In this document: piece after piece, positions 26,619-35,728 of the stretch | Position numbering within the stretch: position 1 is the stretch's first letter | How the letters are laid out: each line of letters starts with the position of its first letter | Origin: an uncultured Bacteroidales bacterium | GTDB taxonomy: Bacteria > Bacteroidota > Bacteroidia > Bacteroidales > UBA932 | NCBI GenBank assembly: GCA_900316795.1 | Contig: ONEF01000009.1 | Location: 37,532-101,531 of the forward strand | DNA: 64,000 bases | Direction of reading: 5' to 3' | Notes under the pieces: model-generated | Databases searched by the model: none | The model's input: only the letters and a program-made list of their open reading frames with translations | Told to the model about the DNA's origin: nothing | Program-made: the position numbers and the translations under genes

Positions 26619-27560
26619 TTACTGTTCCATCCATCTGCGCCTGAACTGCTTCTGGGCCAATGTCCTAAGTTCGCGGGCGATTGTGGTATTGATTGAGTGT
26701 CCGCTCTTGAAGGCAATCACCTTTCCCTTGATCGGATAACCTACCAGGGAGAAATCGCCGAGCACATCCAGCAACTTGTGCCTTGCACACTCGTTCTGGA
26801 ATCTCAGCGATGTATGGGAAAGATAACCCTCTGGCACCCTCTCCAATCTCTTCACGTTGAAGATTCCTGCCAGGCGGTCCAACTCTTCCTGCGGTACCGG
26901 GTTCTCAACAATCACAAGCGCGTTGTCCAGATCCCCGCCTTTGATCAGGTTGTACTTGAACAGCGGCTCCAGCTCATGCAGGAACACGAATGTACGGCAA
27001 GGTGCAATCTCCTTCACAAAATCCGTATCTGTCTCAAACCTCGCGTACTGGCAACCTACCACCTTGGAGTTGTAGTCTATCATCACGTCAATGGAAAAAT
27101 GGTCGTCCGGAAGAACTACCATCTCACTTCCCTTCTCGTTGCGGCACACAACCTTGCGGTCCAGGACCAGATACTTCCTCGGAGCGTTCTGCTCCACAAG
27201 TCCGTCTTTTGAAAACACATCCGCATAAGGCTTGGCACTGCCGTCCAGGATAGGAACCTCCGGAGCGTCCAGGGTAATCAGGGCATTGTCTATGTGCATT
27301 CCATACAAGGCGCCCATCAGATGTTCCAGGGTAAGTACCGTAACGCCCTGTTTGTCAAGAGTTGTACCGCGAGCTGTAGCACTCACGTAATCTACACACG
27401 CCTCCACCAGCGGAGCGCTTTCTCCAAGGTCTGAACGTTTGAACTGTATTCCAAAATTCTTCGGAGCTGGCTCCACCATCATGTGGACTTTCTTTCCTGT
27501 ATGGAGCCCCTTGCCCTCGAACTCGTATTTACCCTTGAGGGTATGTTGGTTTGTGTACAT
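26619..27560 (-). CDS. lpxC: UDP-3-O-acyl-GlcNAc deacetylase LpxC (unfused)
   Basis: 313 aa, the length of a stand-alone enzyme. Zinc ligands appear in LEHLMGAL (about residue 79) and ARHKLLDVLGD; the catalytic His lies in FKSGHSINT. GKGLHTGKK and VPILDGSAKPYADVF are conserved. It makes the committed step of lipid A synthesis. The coding end FRRRWMEQ stops where the fused protein of relatives would continue into FabZ. Upstream is lpxD, with a hairpin between. Octamer at 26804-26811, read as Ser-Leu-Arg. Confidence 0.95.
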   Translation of the reverse strand: MYTNQHTLKGKYEFEGKGLHTGKKVHMMVEPAPKNFGIQFKRSDLGESAPLVEACVDYVSATARGTTLDKQGVTVLTLEHLMGALYGMHIDNALITLDAPEVPILDGSAKPYADVFSKDGLVEQNAPRKYLVLDRKVVCRNEKGSEMVVLPDDHFSIDVMIDYNSKVVGCQYARFETDTDFVKEIAPCRTFVFLHELEPLFKYNLIKGGDLDNALVIVENPVPQEELDRLAGIFNVKRLERVPEGYLSHTSLRFQNECARHKLLDVLGDFSLVGYPIKGKVIAFKSGHSINTTIARELRTLAQKQFRRRWMEQ

Positions 27561-27611
27561 ATAGTCGTGGTTATAGTATTTGACAAATATACAAAAAATT
27601 ACGCATCAAAG

Positions 27612-27650
27612 AAAAAGACCGCCCAAAAACAACTGGACGGTCTTTTCTTC
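27612..27650 (-). terminator. Hairpin between lpxD and lpxC (attenuator or terminator)
   Basis: AAAAGACCG(C)CCA pairs with TGG(A)CGGTCTTTT around a short A-rich loop, followed on the minus strand by T-rich sequence. Reading from lpxD it could reduce expression of lpxC and the downstream genes. Confidence 0.55.
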
Positions 27651-27654
27651 GTTC

Positions 27655-28680
27655 TCACTTCTTGTCTTCTGTCTTAGACACCTTTGGAGGATCCGCAAGA
27701 TGCTTGAACTTGGCATAGCTCCTGAGATATTTGCCCAGCTCAAATGCCGGAGTTCCCATCAAGCCCTTTGCGCCAACCTCTGAAGAGATGTTACCCATAA
27801 TCCCTGACTGCGCGCCTATCTTTGTGCCTGCACCTATGGTCAGATGGCCCGCTATGCCCACCTGGCCTCCGAACATGCAGTCCCTGCCAATCTTTGTACT
27901 GCCGGCTATTCCGCACTGGGCAGCCATTACGGTATTCTCCCCAACTTCCACATTATGAGCAATCTGTATAAGGTTGTCCAGCTTAACACCCTTGTGTATT
28001 ATGGTAGATTCCATGGCCGCACGGTCCACCACCGTATTGGCCCCTATCTCAACGTCATCTTCCAGAATCACGTTGCCCGTCTGAGGAATCTTCTTGTAAA
28101 CGTTGTTCTCGTCCGGGGCAAACCCGAACCCGTCAGAACCTATCACCACATTGGCGTGAAGGATGCAGTTGTCACCAACCTTGCACCCGTCATAAATCTT
28201 CACACCAGGATAGAAGATGCAGTTCTTGCCGATGGTAACATCACTGCCGATATAAACCTGCGGATAAATCTGGCACCCGTCGCCGACGACACTCTTAGAG
28301 CCCACATAACTGAACCTCCCGATATACACCTTCTTTCCTATCTTGCTGGACCAGGCCCTGTAAGAAAGAAGGCTGTGACCCCATTTGCGGCTCTTCTTGA
28401 TGGTGTTCAGAAGATCCAGCAGCATCGCGAAAGCCGGATGCGCGTCTTCCATCACGATAAGCGTAGGCTTCACCTTCTGCTCCGGCAGCAGGTGACGGCT
28501 CACTATCACAATTCCGGCATTGCTTTCCAGAAGATATTTCTGGTATTTGTCATTGTGAAGAATGCACACCTCGTTTGGTTTGCCGTGTTCGATCTTTGCA
28601 ACCATCCTGACCTTCACGCTTGGATCTCCGATGATCTCACCTTTCAGATGCTGGGCTATCTGTTCCGCTGTAACTTCCAT
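27655..28680 (-). CDS. lpxD: UDP-3-O-(3-hydroxyacyl)glucosamine N-acyltransferase LpxD
   Basis: 341 aa. An N-terminal uridine-binding domain ([27 protein letters not shown]) is followed by hexapeptide-repeat beta-helix ([35 protein letters not shown]) and the catalytic-His segment [29 protein letters not shown]. It catalyses the third step of lipid A synthesis. First gene of lpxD-lpxC-fabZ-lpxA-wbqC, diverging from nusA. The C-terminal helix is followed by a short charged tail (KVSKTEDKK). Confidence 0.95.
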   Translation of the reverse strand: MEVTAEQIAQHLKGEIIGDPSVKVRMVAKIEHGKPNEVCILHNDKYQKYLLESNAGIVIVSRHLLPEQKVKPTLIVMEDAHPAFAMLLDLLNTIKKSRKWGHSLLSYRAWSSKIGKKVYIGRFSYVGSKSVVGDGCQIYPQVYIGSDVTIGKNCIFYPGVKIYDGCKVGDNCILHANVVIGSDGFGFAPDENNVYKKIPQTGNVILEDDVEIGANTVVDRAAMESTIIHKGVKLDNLIQIAHNVEVGENTVMAAQCGIAGSTKIGRDCMFGGQVGIAGHLTIGAGTKIGAQSGIMGNISSEVGAKGLMGTPAFELGKYLRSYAKFKHLADPPKVSKTEDKK

Positions 28681-28861
28681 AACATAAAATTTGACCGGCA
28701 GACAACACCTCTGCCATTATTAATTATCTTCAAAGATAATCAATATTTGAATAATAACCGCAGAACTTTACCAGGATTACAGGAAACCCACTTAACCAAG
28801 AATTAACAAATACCCGTAAAAAAAACGCGATAGCAGCATACCGTAATATGCTTGATGTAAT

Positions 28862-28892
28862 TTTGATTTTTAGGAGTTTTTACATATTTTTG
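28862..28892 (+). promoter_or_regulatory. Consensus Bacteroidota promoter of nusA-infB
   Basis: TTTG at 28862-28865, exactly 19 bp, then TATTTTTG at 28885-28892: a full match to TTTG-N19-TAnnTTTG. Confidence 0.85.
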
Positions 28893-28914
28893 CACCCAGA
28901 CAAGGCAAGTGAGA

Positions 28915-28936
28915 AAGGGAACCAAGCGGTTCCCTT
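28915..28936 (+). promoter_or_regulatory. Leader hairpin upstream of nusA
   Basis: AAGGGAACC / GGTTCCCTT, 9-bp perfect stem with loop AAGC, followed by CTTTATTGC. It lies about 15-20 nt after the predicted transcription start. NusA commonly autoregulates by leader termination, so an attenuator is possible; the T run is weak. Confidence 0.45.
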
Positions 28937-29034
28937 CTTTATTGCAATGAATATCAGTCTATTGTGCAAAAGCCGAACAGCCTTGCGCATCGCTGAGCCA
29001 AAACAGAATAATTATAAAATACAAAATATCAATC

Positions 29035-30300
29035 ATGGAAGGATTAAATTTAGCCCAGTTCTTTGCCGAGTTCAAAGAGGGCAAGGGAATCGACAGAGCC
29101 ACACTTATGAGTGTGCTGGAAGATGTTTTCCGCACGCAGCTTGCCAAGACATACGGCACTGCAGACAACTTTGACATCATCATCAACACAGACAAGGGAG
29201 ACCTCCAGATCTGGCGCAACCGCACTATAGTTGAGAAAGTTGAGGATCCTATGCTGGAAATCTCAAAGGCTGAGATAGACGCCAAGGAACCGGACAACGA
29301 CTTTGAAATCGGTGAGGATTACACAGAAGAGATTCCTCTGTCTTCTTTCGGGAGAAGGGCTGTGCTGAACCTCCGCCAGAACCTCTCCGGAAGGATTATG
29401 GACATAGACAAGGCCAACCTGTTCAACTACTACAAAGACAAGATCGGAGAGATTGTGGTTGGAGAAGTTTACCAGGTATGGAAGAAAGAAGTTTTAGTCC
29501 GCGATGATGCCGACAATGAGCTGGTTCTGCCTAAGAGCGAGCAGATTCCGTCAGACTACTTCCGCAAGGGAGATTCCGTCAAGGCAGTGGTTGCCAAGGT
29601 GGAGATGAAGAACAACACCCCGAGCATCATCCTCTCCAGAACGGCGAGCGTGTTCCTGGAAAGACTCTTCGAGCAGGAGGTTCCTGAGATCTTCGACGGT
29701 CTGATCACCATCAAGAAGATTGTACGCATGCCTGGAGAAAGAGCCAAGGTTGCAGTTGAGTCTTACGATGACCGCATCGATCCGGTAGGAGCTTGCGTGG
29801 GGGTGAAGGGTTCAAGAATCCACGGCATAGTAAGGGAACTCCGCAATGAGAACATAGACGTAATCAGCTGGACAACAAACACCCAGCTCCTTATACAGAG
29901 GGCCCTTTCTCCGGCCAAGATTTCCACTATAAAGATCAACGAGGAAGAAAACAAGGCCCTCATCACTATGGATTCTTCACAGGTTTCCCTGGCTGTAGGA
30001 AAGAACGGAAGCAACATCCGCCTTGCAGAGATGATGATAGGCATGGAGATAGAGATCTTCCGCGATGTACAGGGCGCAGATGATGATGACGTGCTTCTGA
30101 GCTCATTCGACGATGAGATAGACCAGTGGGTAATTGACGCTCTGAAGAAGGTGGGATTCGATACCGCCAAGGATGTCCTCAGGATGAGCAACGAAGACAT
30201 TATGGAAAGAGCTGACCTCGACCAGGAAACCGTAGAGGATGTGAAGAGAATCCTCAGCGCAGAGTTCGAGGATCCTATGGAAGAGAACAAGGAGCAATAG
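29035..30300 (+). CDS. nusA: Transcription termination/antitermination factor NusA
   Basis: 421 aa. N-terminal RNAP-binding domain, S1 domain ([15 protein letters not shown]...[15 protein letters not shown]), then two KH domains, the first with [19 protein letters not shown] and the second with [16 protein letters not shown], and an acidic C-terminal helical segment ([26 protein letters not shown]). It modulates pausing, termination and antitermination. It is followed by infB after 62 bp. RimP, which normally opens this operon, is not encoded in the window. The start at [15 protein letters not shown] is supported by the family N-terminus. Confidence 0.95.
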   Translation: MEGLNLAQFFAEFKEGKGIDRATLMSVLEDVFRTQLAKTYGTADNFDIIINTDKGDLQIWRNRTIVEKVEDPMLEISKAEIDAKEPDNDFEIGEDYTEEIPLSSFGRRAVLNLRQNLSGRIMDIDKANLFNYYKDKIGEIVVGEVYQVWKKEVLVRDDADNELVLPKSEQIPSDYFRKGDSVKAVVAKVEMKNNTPSIILSRTASVFLERLFEQEVPEIFDGLITIKKIVRMPGERAKVAVESYDDRIDPVGACVGVKGSRIHGIVRELRNENIDVISWTTNTQLLIQRALSPAKISTIKINEEENKALITMDSSQVSLAVGKNGSNIRLAEMMIGMEIEIFRDVQGADDDDVLLSSFDDEIDQWVIDALKKVGFDTAKDVLRMSNEDIMERADLDQETVEDVKRILSAEFEDPMEENKEQ

Positions 30301-30362
30301 GAGCTTCCACCCAAGCGGCATCGCCTTGGAATTATGAATCAGTTAACAATGGAGGAAAATAT

Positions 30363-33224
30363 ATGGCAGGATATAGAATAGGAAAAGTACTCAAGGACTT
30401 CAACATCGGGATGAGCACACTGGTAAACTTTCTGGAAAAGAAAGGCATTCCCATTGACGCCAACCCGAACCTGAAGCTCGACGAGGACACTTATGCTCTG
30501 GTCCAGAAAGAGTTTTTGAAAGAGCAGCAGGTAAAGCAGGAAGCCGACAAGAAAGCCGGCTCGCTCCGCATTCCTGAAAGCGAGAAGAAGGCCACTTATC
30601 AGCTGGAAAAGGAGGAGCAGCCAAAGATCAAAGCGGAACAGCCGGAAGAGAAAGCTGAGCAGCCAAAAGCCAAGGCAGAGCAGCCGGAAGAGGAAGTTGA
30701 ACAGCCAAAAGCCAAGGCAGAACAGCCGGAAAAAGAAGTCGAACAACCGGAAAAAGAAGTTGAACAGCCGAAAGACAAGGCGGAGCAACCAAAAAAGGAA
30801 GAAGTTGTCAAGGAAGCTTCAACAGAAACCGCAAAGACCCCTACTGTTGTCGGCAAGATAGATTTGGGCAAGTTTGAAAAGAAAGAAAATGTTCAGAAAC
30901 CTGCAGCTGAACAGACTCCTGAAGCCAAGAAAAAAGATGGCCCAAAAACTGAGAGGAAGCAGCCTGAAAATAAAGAAGACAAGTCCTCCGGAACTCATCA
31001 GAAAGCCGACATCCAAGAGAAAGAGGCAGAGGACTCTACCGGAAAGACAGAGCAGACAAAGCCGGAAACTCCAAGCAACTTCATAGAGACCAAGGTTGAA
31101 CAGCTCCAAGGCCCTAAAGACACCGGTATAAGGATAGATGTTTCCAAATTCGAGTCGCCGAAGAAAAAGAGCGGTGAGAGAGGCAAGAGAGAAAGAATCA
31201 AGAAGAACACCAAGGAAAAGGTGGATATCAACAAGGAAAGCAACCAGAACCGGGAAAATGCCAAGAAGAAAGACAAGAAGGGAAAGAAGGGTTTCAAGCC
31301 AATCCGCAACGAGGTAGATGAGGACGAGGTACAGAAGCAGATCAAGGAAACCTACCAGAGAATGGTAGAAGGAAAAGGCAAGACCAAGGGCTCAAAATAC
31401 AGGAAGGAGAAGAGAGAGATCGCGGAGGAAAGAAGAGAGGAAGAGATTCAGCGCCGCGGACTTGAGAGCAACATCCTGAAAGTTACAGAGTTTGTAACTG
31501 TCAACGACCTTGCCGTGATGATAGACCAGCCGGTCACCAAGGTAATCAGCGCCTGCATGAACCTCGGACTGATGGTTTCCATCAACCAGAGGCTGGATGC
31601 CGACGCCCTTTCTCTAGTAGCGGAAGATTTCGGATACAAGATTGAGTTCGTTTCCGCTGAAATACAGGAGGCCATCAAGGAGGAAACCGAAGAGGACACT
31701 CCTGAGGCAATGGAACCAAGGGCCCCTATCGTTACCGTTATGGGACACGTTGACCACGGTAAGACTTCACTCCTTGACTACATCCGCCAGTCAAACGTGA
31801 TTGCAGGAGAAGCCGGAGGAATTACCCAGCACATAGGAGCCTACAACGTCAAGCTCCCTAACGGAAGAAGAATTACCTTCCTGGATACTCCTGGTCACGA
31901 AGCCTTTACCGCAATGCGTGCCCGTGGAGCCAAGATGACAGACCTTGCCATCATAATAGTTGCAGCAGATGACGCCGTGATGCCTCAGACAGTCGAGGCC
32001 ATCAACCACGCCCAGGCTGCCGGAGTTCCTATGATTTTTGCCATCAACAAGATAGACAAACCGGGAGCTATGCCTGACAAGATCCGTGAACAGCTCAGCC
32101 AGATGAACATCCTCGTTGAGGAATGGGGCGGAAAGTACCAGTGCCAGGAAATCTCAGCCAAGAAAGGAATCGGGGTAGCCGAACTTCTGGACAAGGTTCT
32201 CCTGGAAGCAGACCTGCTGGATCTCAAGGCCAATCCGCACAAGAAGGCTGTCGGTACCGTCATTGAGTCTTCTTTGGACAAAGGCCGCGGCTATCTTGCC
32301 ACATTGCTGGTCCAGGGCGGAACCCTCCACACCGGAGACATCATGCTCTCCGGAATGTACACCGGAAAGGTAAAGGCAATGTTCAACGAAAGAGGCCAGA
32401 AGATAACTGAAGCCGGCCCTTCCGTTCCGGTTTCAGTTCTGGGACTCAACGGTGCGCCTCAGGCAGGAGACACATTCAACATCTTCGACAACGAGAGAGA
32501 CGCCCGCGAGATTGCCAACAAACGTGAGCAGCTGCTCCGCATCCAGGGTCTGAGAACCCAGAAGCACATCACCCTGGAAGAACTCGGAAGACGAATCGCC
32601 ATCGGCAACTTCAAGGAACTCAACATCATCGTCAAGGGAGACGTGGACGGCTCTATTGAGGCCCTCAGCGATTCCCTGATCAAGCTCTCAACCGAGGAAG
32701 TAAGGGTGAACGTCATCCACAAGGCCGTTGGAGAAATTTCCGAGAGCGACGTTCTGCTGGCCGAGGCTTCAGAGGCCATCATCATCGGCTTCCAGGTTCG
32801 CCCGAGCATGAACGCCAGGAAGATGGCCGAGAAAGAAGAGATCGAAATCCGTCTCTACTCAGTCATCTACGACGCCATCAACGAAGTCAAGAGCGGTATC
32901 GAAGGTATGCTCGCCCCTGTGGAGAAGGAAGTTGTAACCTCCACACTGGAAGTAAGGCAGACCTTCAAGATTTCCAAGGTCGGAACAATCGCCGGCTGTA
33001 TGGTCAAAGAAGGTAAAATCACAAGAACCGCCAAGATCAGAGTCATCCGCGACGGTATCGTCATCAAGGAAGGCGTACTGGCATCGCTGAAGAGAGGCAA
33101 GGACGACGTCAAGGAAGTTGCCGCCGGATACGACTGCGGTCTTGGCATCGAGAACTTCAACGACATCAAGGAAGGCGACGTTATCGAAGCCTACAAGATC
33201 GAGGAAATCAAACGTACACTCTAA
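30363..33224 (+). CDS. infB: Translation initiation factor IF-2
   Basis: 953 aa. The N-terminal IF2 helix ([27 protein letters not shown]) is followed by a long charged linker with about eight imperfect heptad units of KAEQPxx type (about residues 85-145, 21-bp periodic DNA). The G domain starts near 455: [14 protein letters not shown] (G1), [15 protein letters not shown] (G3), NKIDKPGA (G4). Domains II-IV follow and end [15 protein letters not shown]. The GTPase places fMet-tRNA on the 30S subunit. Linker length is variable in Bacteroidota, but the near-identical heptads point to recent tandem duplication. Octamers at 32665 (Leu-Ser-Asp) and 33083 (Ser-Leu-Lys). Confidence 0.97.
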   Translation: MAGYRIGKVLKDFNIGMSTLVNFLEKKGIPIDANPNLKLDEDTYALVQKEFLKEQQVKQEADKKAGSLRIPESEKKATYQLEKEEQPKIKAEQPEEKAEQPKAKAEQPEEEVEQPKAKAEQPEKEVEQPEKEVEQPKDKAEQPKKEEVVKEASTETAKTPTVVGKIDLGKFEKKENVQKPAAEQTPEAKKKDGPKTERKQPENKEDKSSGTHQKADIQEKEAEDSTGKTEQTKPETPSNFIETKVEQLQGPKDTGIRIDVSKFESPKKKSGERGKRERIKKNTKEKVDINKESNQNRENAKKKDKKGKKGFKPIRNEVDEDEVQKQIKETYQRMVEGKGKTKGSKYRKEKREIAEERREEEIQRRGLESNILKVTEFVTVNDLAVMIDQPVTKVISACMNLGLMVSINQRLDADALSLVAEDFGYKIEFVSAEIQEAIKEETEEDTPEAMEPRAPIVTVMGHVDHGKTSLLDYIRQSNVIAGEAGGITQHIGAYNVKLPNGRRITFLDTPGHEAFTAMRARGAKMTDLAIIIVAADDAVMPQTVEAINHAQAAGVPMIFAINKIDKPGAMPDKIREQLSQMNILVEEWGGKYQCQEISAKKGIGVAELLDKVLLEADLLDLKANPHKKAVGTVIESSLDKGRGYLATLLVQGGTLHTGDIMLSGMYTGKVKAMFNERGQKITEAGPSVPVSVLGLNGAPQAGDTFNIFDNERDAREIANKREQLLRIQGLRTQKHITLEELGRRIAIGNFKELNIIVKGDVDGSIEALSDSLIKLSTEEVRVNVIHKAVGEISESDVLLAEASEAIIIGFQVRPSMNARKMAEKEEIEIRLYSVIYDAINEVKSGIEGMLAPVEKEVVTSTLEVRQTFKISKVGTIAGCMVKEGKITRTAKIRVIRDGIVIKEGVLASLKRGKDDVKEVAAGYDCGLGIENFNDIKEGDVIEAYKIEEIKRTL

Positions 33225-33251
33225 ACCAAGCCTCGAAACCCCTTTTAGGGC

Positions 33252-33357
33252 CTGCCGCTTAGACATCTGACTCTCAGCCAATTACTCAAACACCTTCTTC
33301 TGAAAACAGGGGAAGGTGTTTTATTATTACTTTGTAAATCAACACTTTAAGGGGCAG
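33252..33357 (+). repeat. 106-bp element, copy B
   Basis: Ends CTGCCGCTTA(G) and TTAAGGGGCAG. The internal stem AAACACCTTC / GAAGGTGTTT (33288-33297 with 33312-33321) is perfect and followed by TTATTATTA, so it could also serve as the infB terminator. It begins 27 bp after the infB stop. An octamer (33363) lies 5 bp beyond its right end. Confidence 0.85.
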
Positions 33358-33398
33358 CCTAAATCGCTGAGGAAGGAAGGACGAACAAGATATTCAAA

Positions 33399-34346
33399 TT
33401 ATGTTTGTATAATATCATCCTCAGCGATTTCATACTCGGACCCCGTGTTCGCATTTATAGCCAGAGACGCTTTATACATGTTTCCATACAAACCTTTGAC
33501 CGCAGAGTAATCGACAGGGTTATACAAATTAAGAATGTAATCAGCAAGCTGACTGATTTCATTCTTCTCTGCACTGGAAAAAACCTCATCTAATAACTCA
33601 TAAGCCAAATGACGGCCTCGTGATAGTTCAGCTTTGAGCACCCGGCAACAAAAACGTATGCGTTTCCGAGCCTTTGAAAGATTCAGGGGCTCTGAATGTG
33701 GATGACTGGAATTGGAAAACGAGAATAGATTCCAGAGGTATTCTTCAATAGTCTTTGTCTTGTGCGCTTCCACAGGATTATTGTTAATGTAGCAGATGCA
33801 GTTTCGTATATATTTATCCGTCTTCTTGTATGCTCTGCCGAATGGAGTGGAGAACAGCATCCCGCTTCTGTTATGCCGCTTGTTGTATAATTTAGCAAAC
33901 AAAGAAGTATAGTCTGTAACGAACCTATGCAAAGAGGATTTGTCACGTGCCTTGACCAGCATGTGGATATGATTATCCATAAGACAGATAGCATAAACCA
34001 AGATTCCCAGCTTTATAGCCTTGACCTTTACTATGGAGATGAAAACAATGGCGTCTTTGCCGGACTTAAAGACTATGGACCTGTCTGAACTTCTCTGATA
34101 GACATGATAGCTGGCGAACTTTGACCGCACAGATTTATTGTTAAAACCGGAGTATGTCTTGATAGAACCAGTGCCATGATATTTGGCATTGTTCGCCTCA
34201 ATTGGCTGGAATCCAGCATCGCGATATTTGGCATTGTTCGCCTCAATTGACTGGAATCCAGCATTGTGAAATTGTTGTAAGTCTTCGTGATATCGGAAAA
34301 AATTGTTATCAAAGAACAATTCCCCGGAATTGAGCAAGCCCTTCAT
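33399..34346 (-). CDS. REP-associated tyrosine transposase-like (RAYT, Y1/IS200 superfamily)
   Basis: 315 aa. The HUH motif is MDNHIHMLV (about residue 141), and the single catalytic Tyr is expected in the conserved block YIRNCICYINNNPVEAHK with W-NLFS downstream; this is the usual layout of RAYT/TnpA_REP proteins, which cleave hairpin repeats as single strands. Residues about 30-60 hold a 15-aa tandem duplication (IEANNAKY twice; 45-bp repeat at 34178-34267). No terminal repeats of its own were seen, as is usual for domesticated RAYTs. The gene lies between 106-bp elements B and C (41 and 108 bp away), and its 3' end contains octamer 33421. It may act on these elements; this is inference. 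Confidence 0.82.
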   Translation of the reverse strand: MKGLLNSGELFFDNNFFRYHEDLQQFHNAGFQSIEANNAKYRDAGFQPIEANNAKYHGTGSIKTYSGFNNKSVRSKFASYHVYQRSSDRSIVFKSGKDAIVFISIVKVKAIKLGILVYAICLMDNHIHMLVKARDKSSLHRFVTDYTSLFAKLYNKRHNRSGMLFSTPFGRAYKKTDKYIRNCICYINNNPVEAHKTKTIEEYLWNLFSFSNSSHPHSEPLNLSKARKRIRFCCRVLKAELSRGRHLAYELLDEVFSSAEKNEISQLADYILNLYNPVDYSAVKGLYGNMYKASLAINANTGSEYEIAEDDIIQT

Positions 34347-34454
34347 ATCGCCCCCTCTTTTAACAGTTTATACTTTGAAGACAAAGACTGGCCCTAATAC
34401 CAGTATCCTTTCCTCGTTTCAAAGATAACCGTTTTATTTGAAACAAAAAAACGG

Positions 34455-34560
34455 CTGCCCTTTATAGTGCTAATTCTCAGCGATTTATTAAAAGTCCTTC
34501 CGCTGTTTTTAGCCGAAGGACTTTTATCAATAAGCTTATATTCAATAACTTAAGCGGCAG
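34455..34560 (+). repeat. 106-bp element, copy C (carries the octamer)
   Basis: Ends CTGCCCTTTAT and TTAAGCGGCAG. It has an 11-bp perfect stem AAAAGTCCTTC / GAAGGACTTTT (34490-34500 with 34515-34525). Octamer TCAGCGAT is at 34477-34484, element positions 23-30. Compared with copy B, two stem pairs have changed on both sides (positions 40/67 and 41/66), so pairing is preserved. It ends one base from the stop codon of the phosphodiester glycosidase gene. Confidence 0.87.
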
Positions 34561-34561
34561 C

Positions 34562-35506
34562 TTATTTATTGAGTATGATGATGGAATTGGCAACGCGGCG
34601 TTCTCCTTTATTGTCAAACTTGCCGTTGTCTGACGGATGGTTCAATACACCTGATTCTTTGATCCAGAGTGTGGAAGAGCCACCGCCGTCGAGATTGACG
34701 GCATTGTCGCAACCCTTGCCGCCATTCATAGAGAGAAGATATCGTTGAACTTCATCCAGAGTCATTCCTGCTGCATTGCCTTTGCTGCGGCCGTCTATTA
34801 CCATCAGGCAAATATTGCCGTCTTTTTCAAATATGACGCTGCGCGGATGGCGCTTGTCTGAAAAGCCTTTGTATTCAACAAGTTCTACAGCATAGCCATC
34901 CTTTATCAGAAGCGGCATTGTGGCCATAACGGAAACGTTCTCGGAAGATATCATTCCTGATTCGCCCAACCGGTAAGCTTTTTCCTTGTCATGGTTCCAA
35001 GGCTCCACGCTCAGCCGGCCGTTCCTTATGACCACTGCGCCGTTTGCCCTGACTCGCATATCTTTTCCCTTTGTAGTATCGGCAACCACTCCGTCAATCT
35101 GAAGGTAGCAAACGCTTCCGCCCTTTTTCATATCGTAGAAAGTTCCGTTTATAGCTGCAACGGCACCGGCTTCGGACGCAGCCTCGGAGGTCCGCTTCAG
35201 CGTCTTGTGATCCAGTACACAAAATCTGTATTTGTTTGGATCTATTTCAAGAACAGTGATATCCTGTGCCGCACCGAAGAGATCCTCATAATGGCAGTTG
35301 ACAAATGTCAAACCCCTACGGAAAGATTCCGCCTTTACCGTCTGCTTGGAGGTAGATCCGTCGTGAGTGCCGGGAATATGTACTTGATATCTTGCCGCGA
35401 CTTTCTCTGTACGTGATGACACCCCGCAAGAAGCAGTCAAAAACAGGCACAGCATCAAAATTACCGATCCTGCAATTCTTGTTATCTCAGATATTTTGCT
35501 TCTCAT
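34562..35506 (-). CDS. Phosphodiester glycosidase (NAGPA-domain) lipoprotein
   Basis: 314 aa from the ATG at 35506. An in-frame TTG at 35575 would add 23 residues encoded partly by a tandem repeat, so the ATG followed by a lipoprotein signal (LFLTASC) is preferred. The NAGPA-type domain shows AAINGTFYDMKKGGS, HPRSVIFEKDGNICLMVIDGRS, GMTLDEVQRYLLSMNGGKGCDNAVNLDGGGSSTLW. Family members hydrolyse phosphodiester-linked sugars, for example uncovering enzyme and exopolysaccharide-modifying proteins. Probably in the periplasm or at the outer membrane. Substrate unknown. Confidence 0.85.
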   Translation of the reverse strand: MRSKISEITRIAGSVILMLCLFLTASCGVSSRTEKVAARYQVHIPGTHDGSTSKQTVKAESFRRGLTFVNCHYEDLFGAAQDITVLEIDPNKYRFCVLDHKTLKRTSEAASEAGAVAAINGTFYDMKKGGSVCYLQIDGVVADTTKGKDMRVRANGAVVIRNGRLSVEPWNHDKEKAYRLGESGMISSENVSVMATMPLLIKDGYAVELVEYKGFSDKRHPRSVIFEKDGNICLMVIDGRSKGNAAGMTLDEVQRYLLSMNGGKGCDNAVNLDGGGSSTLWIKESGVLNHPSDNGKFDNKGERRVANSIIILNK

Positions 35507-35551
35507 ATCAAAACTGTTTTCAATGTTTATCTCTTCAAAGGATATTCTTCT

Positions 35552-35711
35552 ATTATTCACTGCCGTAGTCTCCAACTATTACTCACTGCCACCGTTTCCA
35601 GCTATTATTCACTGCCGCCGTCTCCAGTTATTGTTCACTGCCACCGTTTCCAGCTATTGTTCACTGCCGCTGTCTCCAGCTATTATTCACTGCGCTGTCT
35701 CCAGCGGTTTC
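35552..35711. repeat. 26-bp tandem array, six units
   Basis: Six head-to-tail units with CACTGC at 35558, 35584, 35610, 35636, 35662 and 35688, exactly 26 bp apart. The consensus contains TTCACTGCCRCCGTYTCC followed by AGYTATTR. It lies upstream of the phosphodiester glycosidase start and immediately after the end of the DoxX-like gene. It has no spacer variation, so it is not a CRISPR. Confidence 0.85.
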
Positions 35712-35728
35712 CATGGTTGTCAAATACT

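Larger units (their letters stand above)
28681..29034. other. 354-bp divergent spacer lpxD / nusA
   Basis: Holds the nusA promoter (28862-28892), a leader hairpin (28915-28936) and octamer ATCGCTGA at 28989-28996. No rimP-like ORF is present, although rimP usually precedes nusA. The left part, next to lpxD, is AT-rich and presumably contains the lpxD promoter; I could not fix it. Confidence 0.5.

Noticed and set aside
28848..29174. Possible rimP-like plus-strand frame before nusA
   Set aside because: No RimP motifs, Lys/Arg/His-biased and overlapping the nusA coding start; it also contains the promoter.
35552..35711. CRISPR-like periodic array
   Set aside because: Units are contiguous and similar throughout, with no unique spacers, no repeat/spacer alternation and no cas genes.
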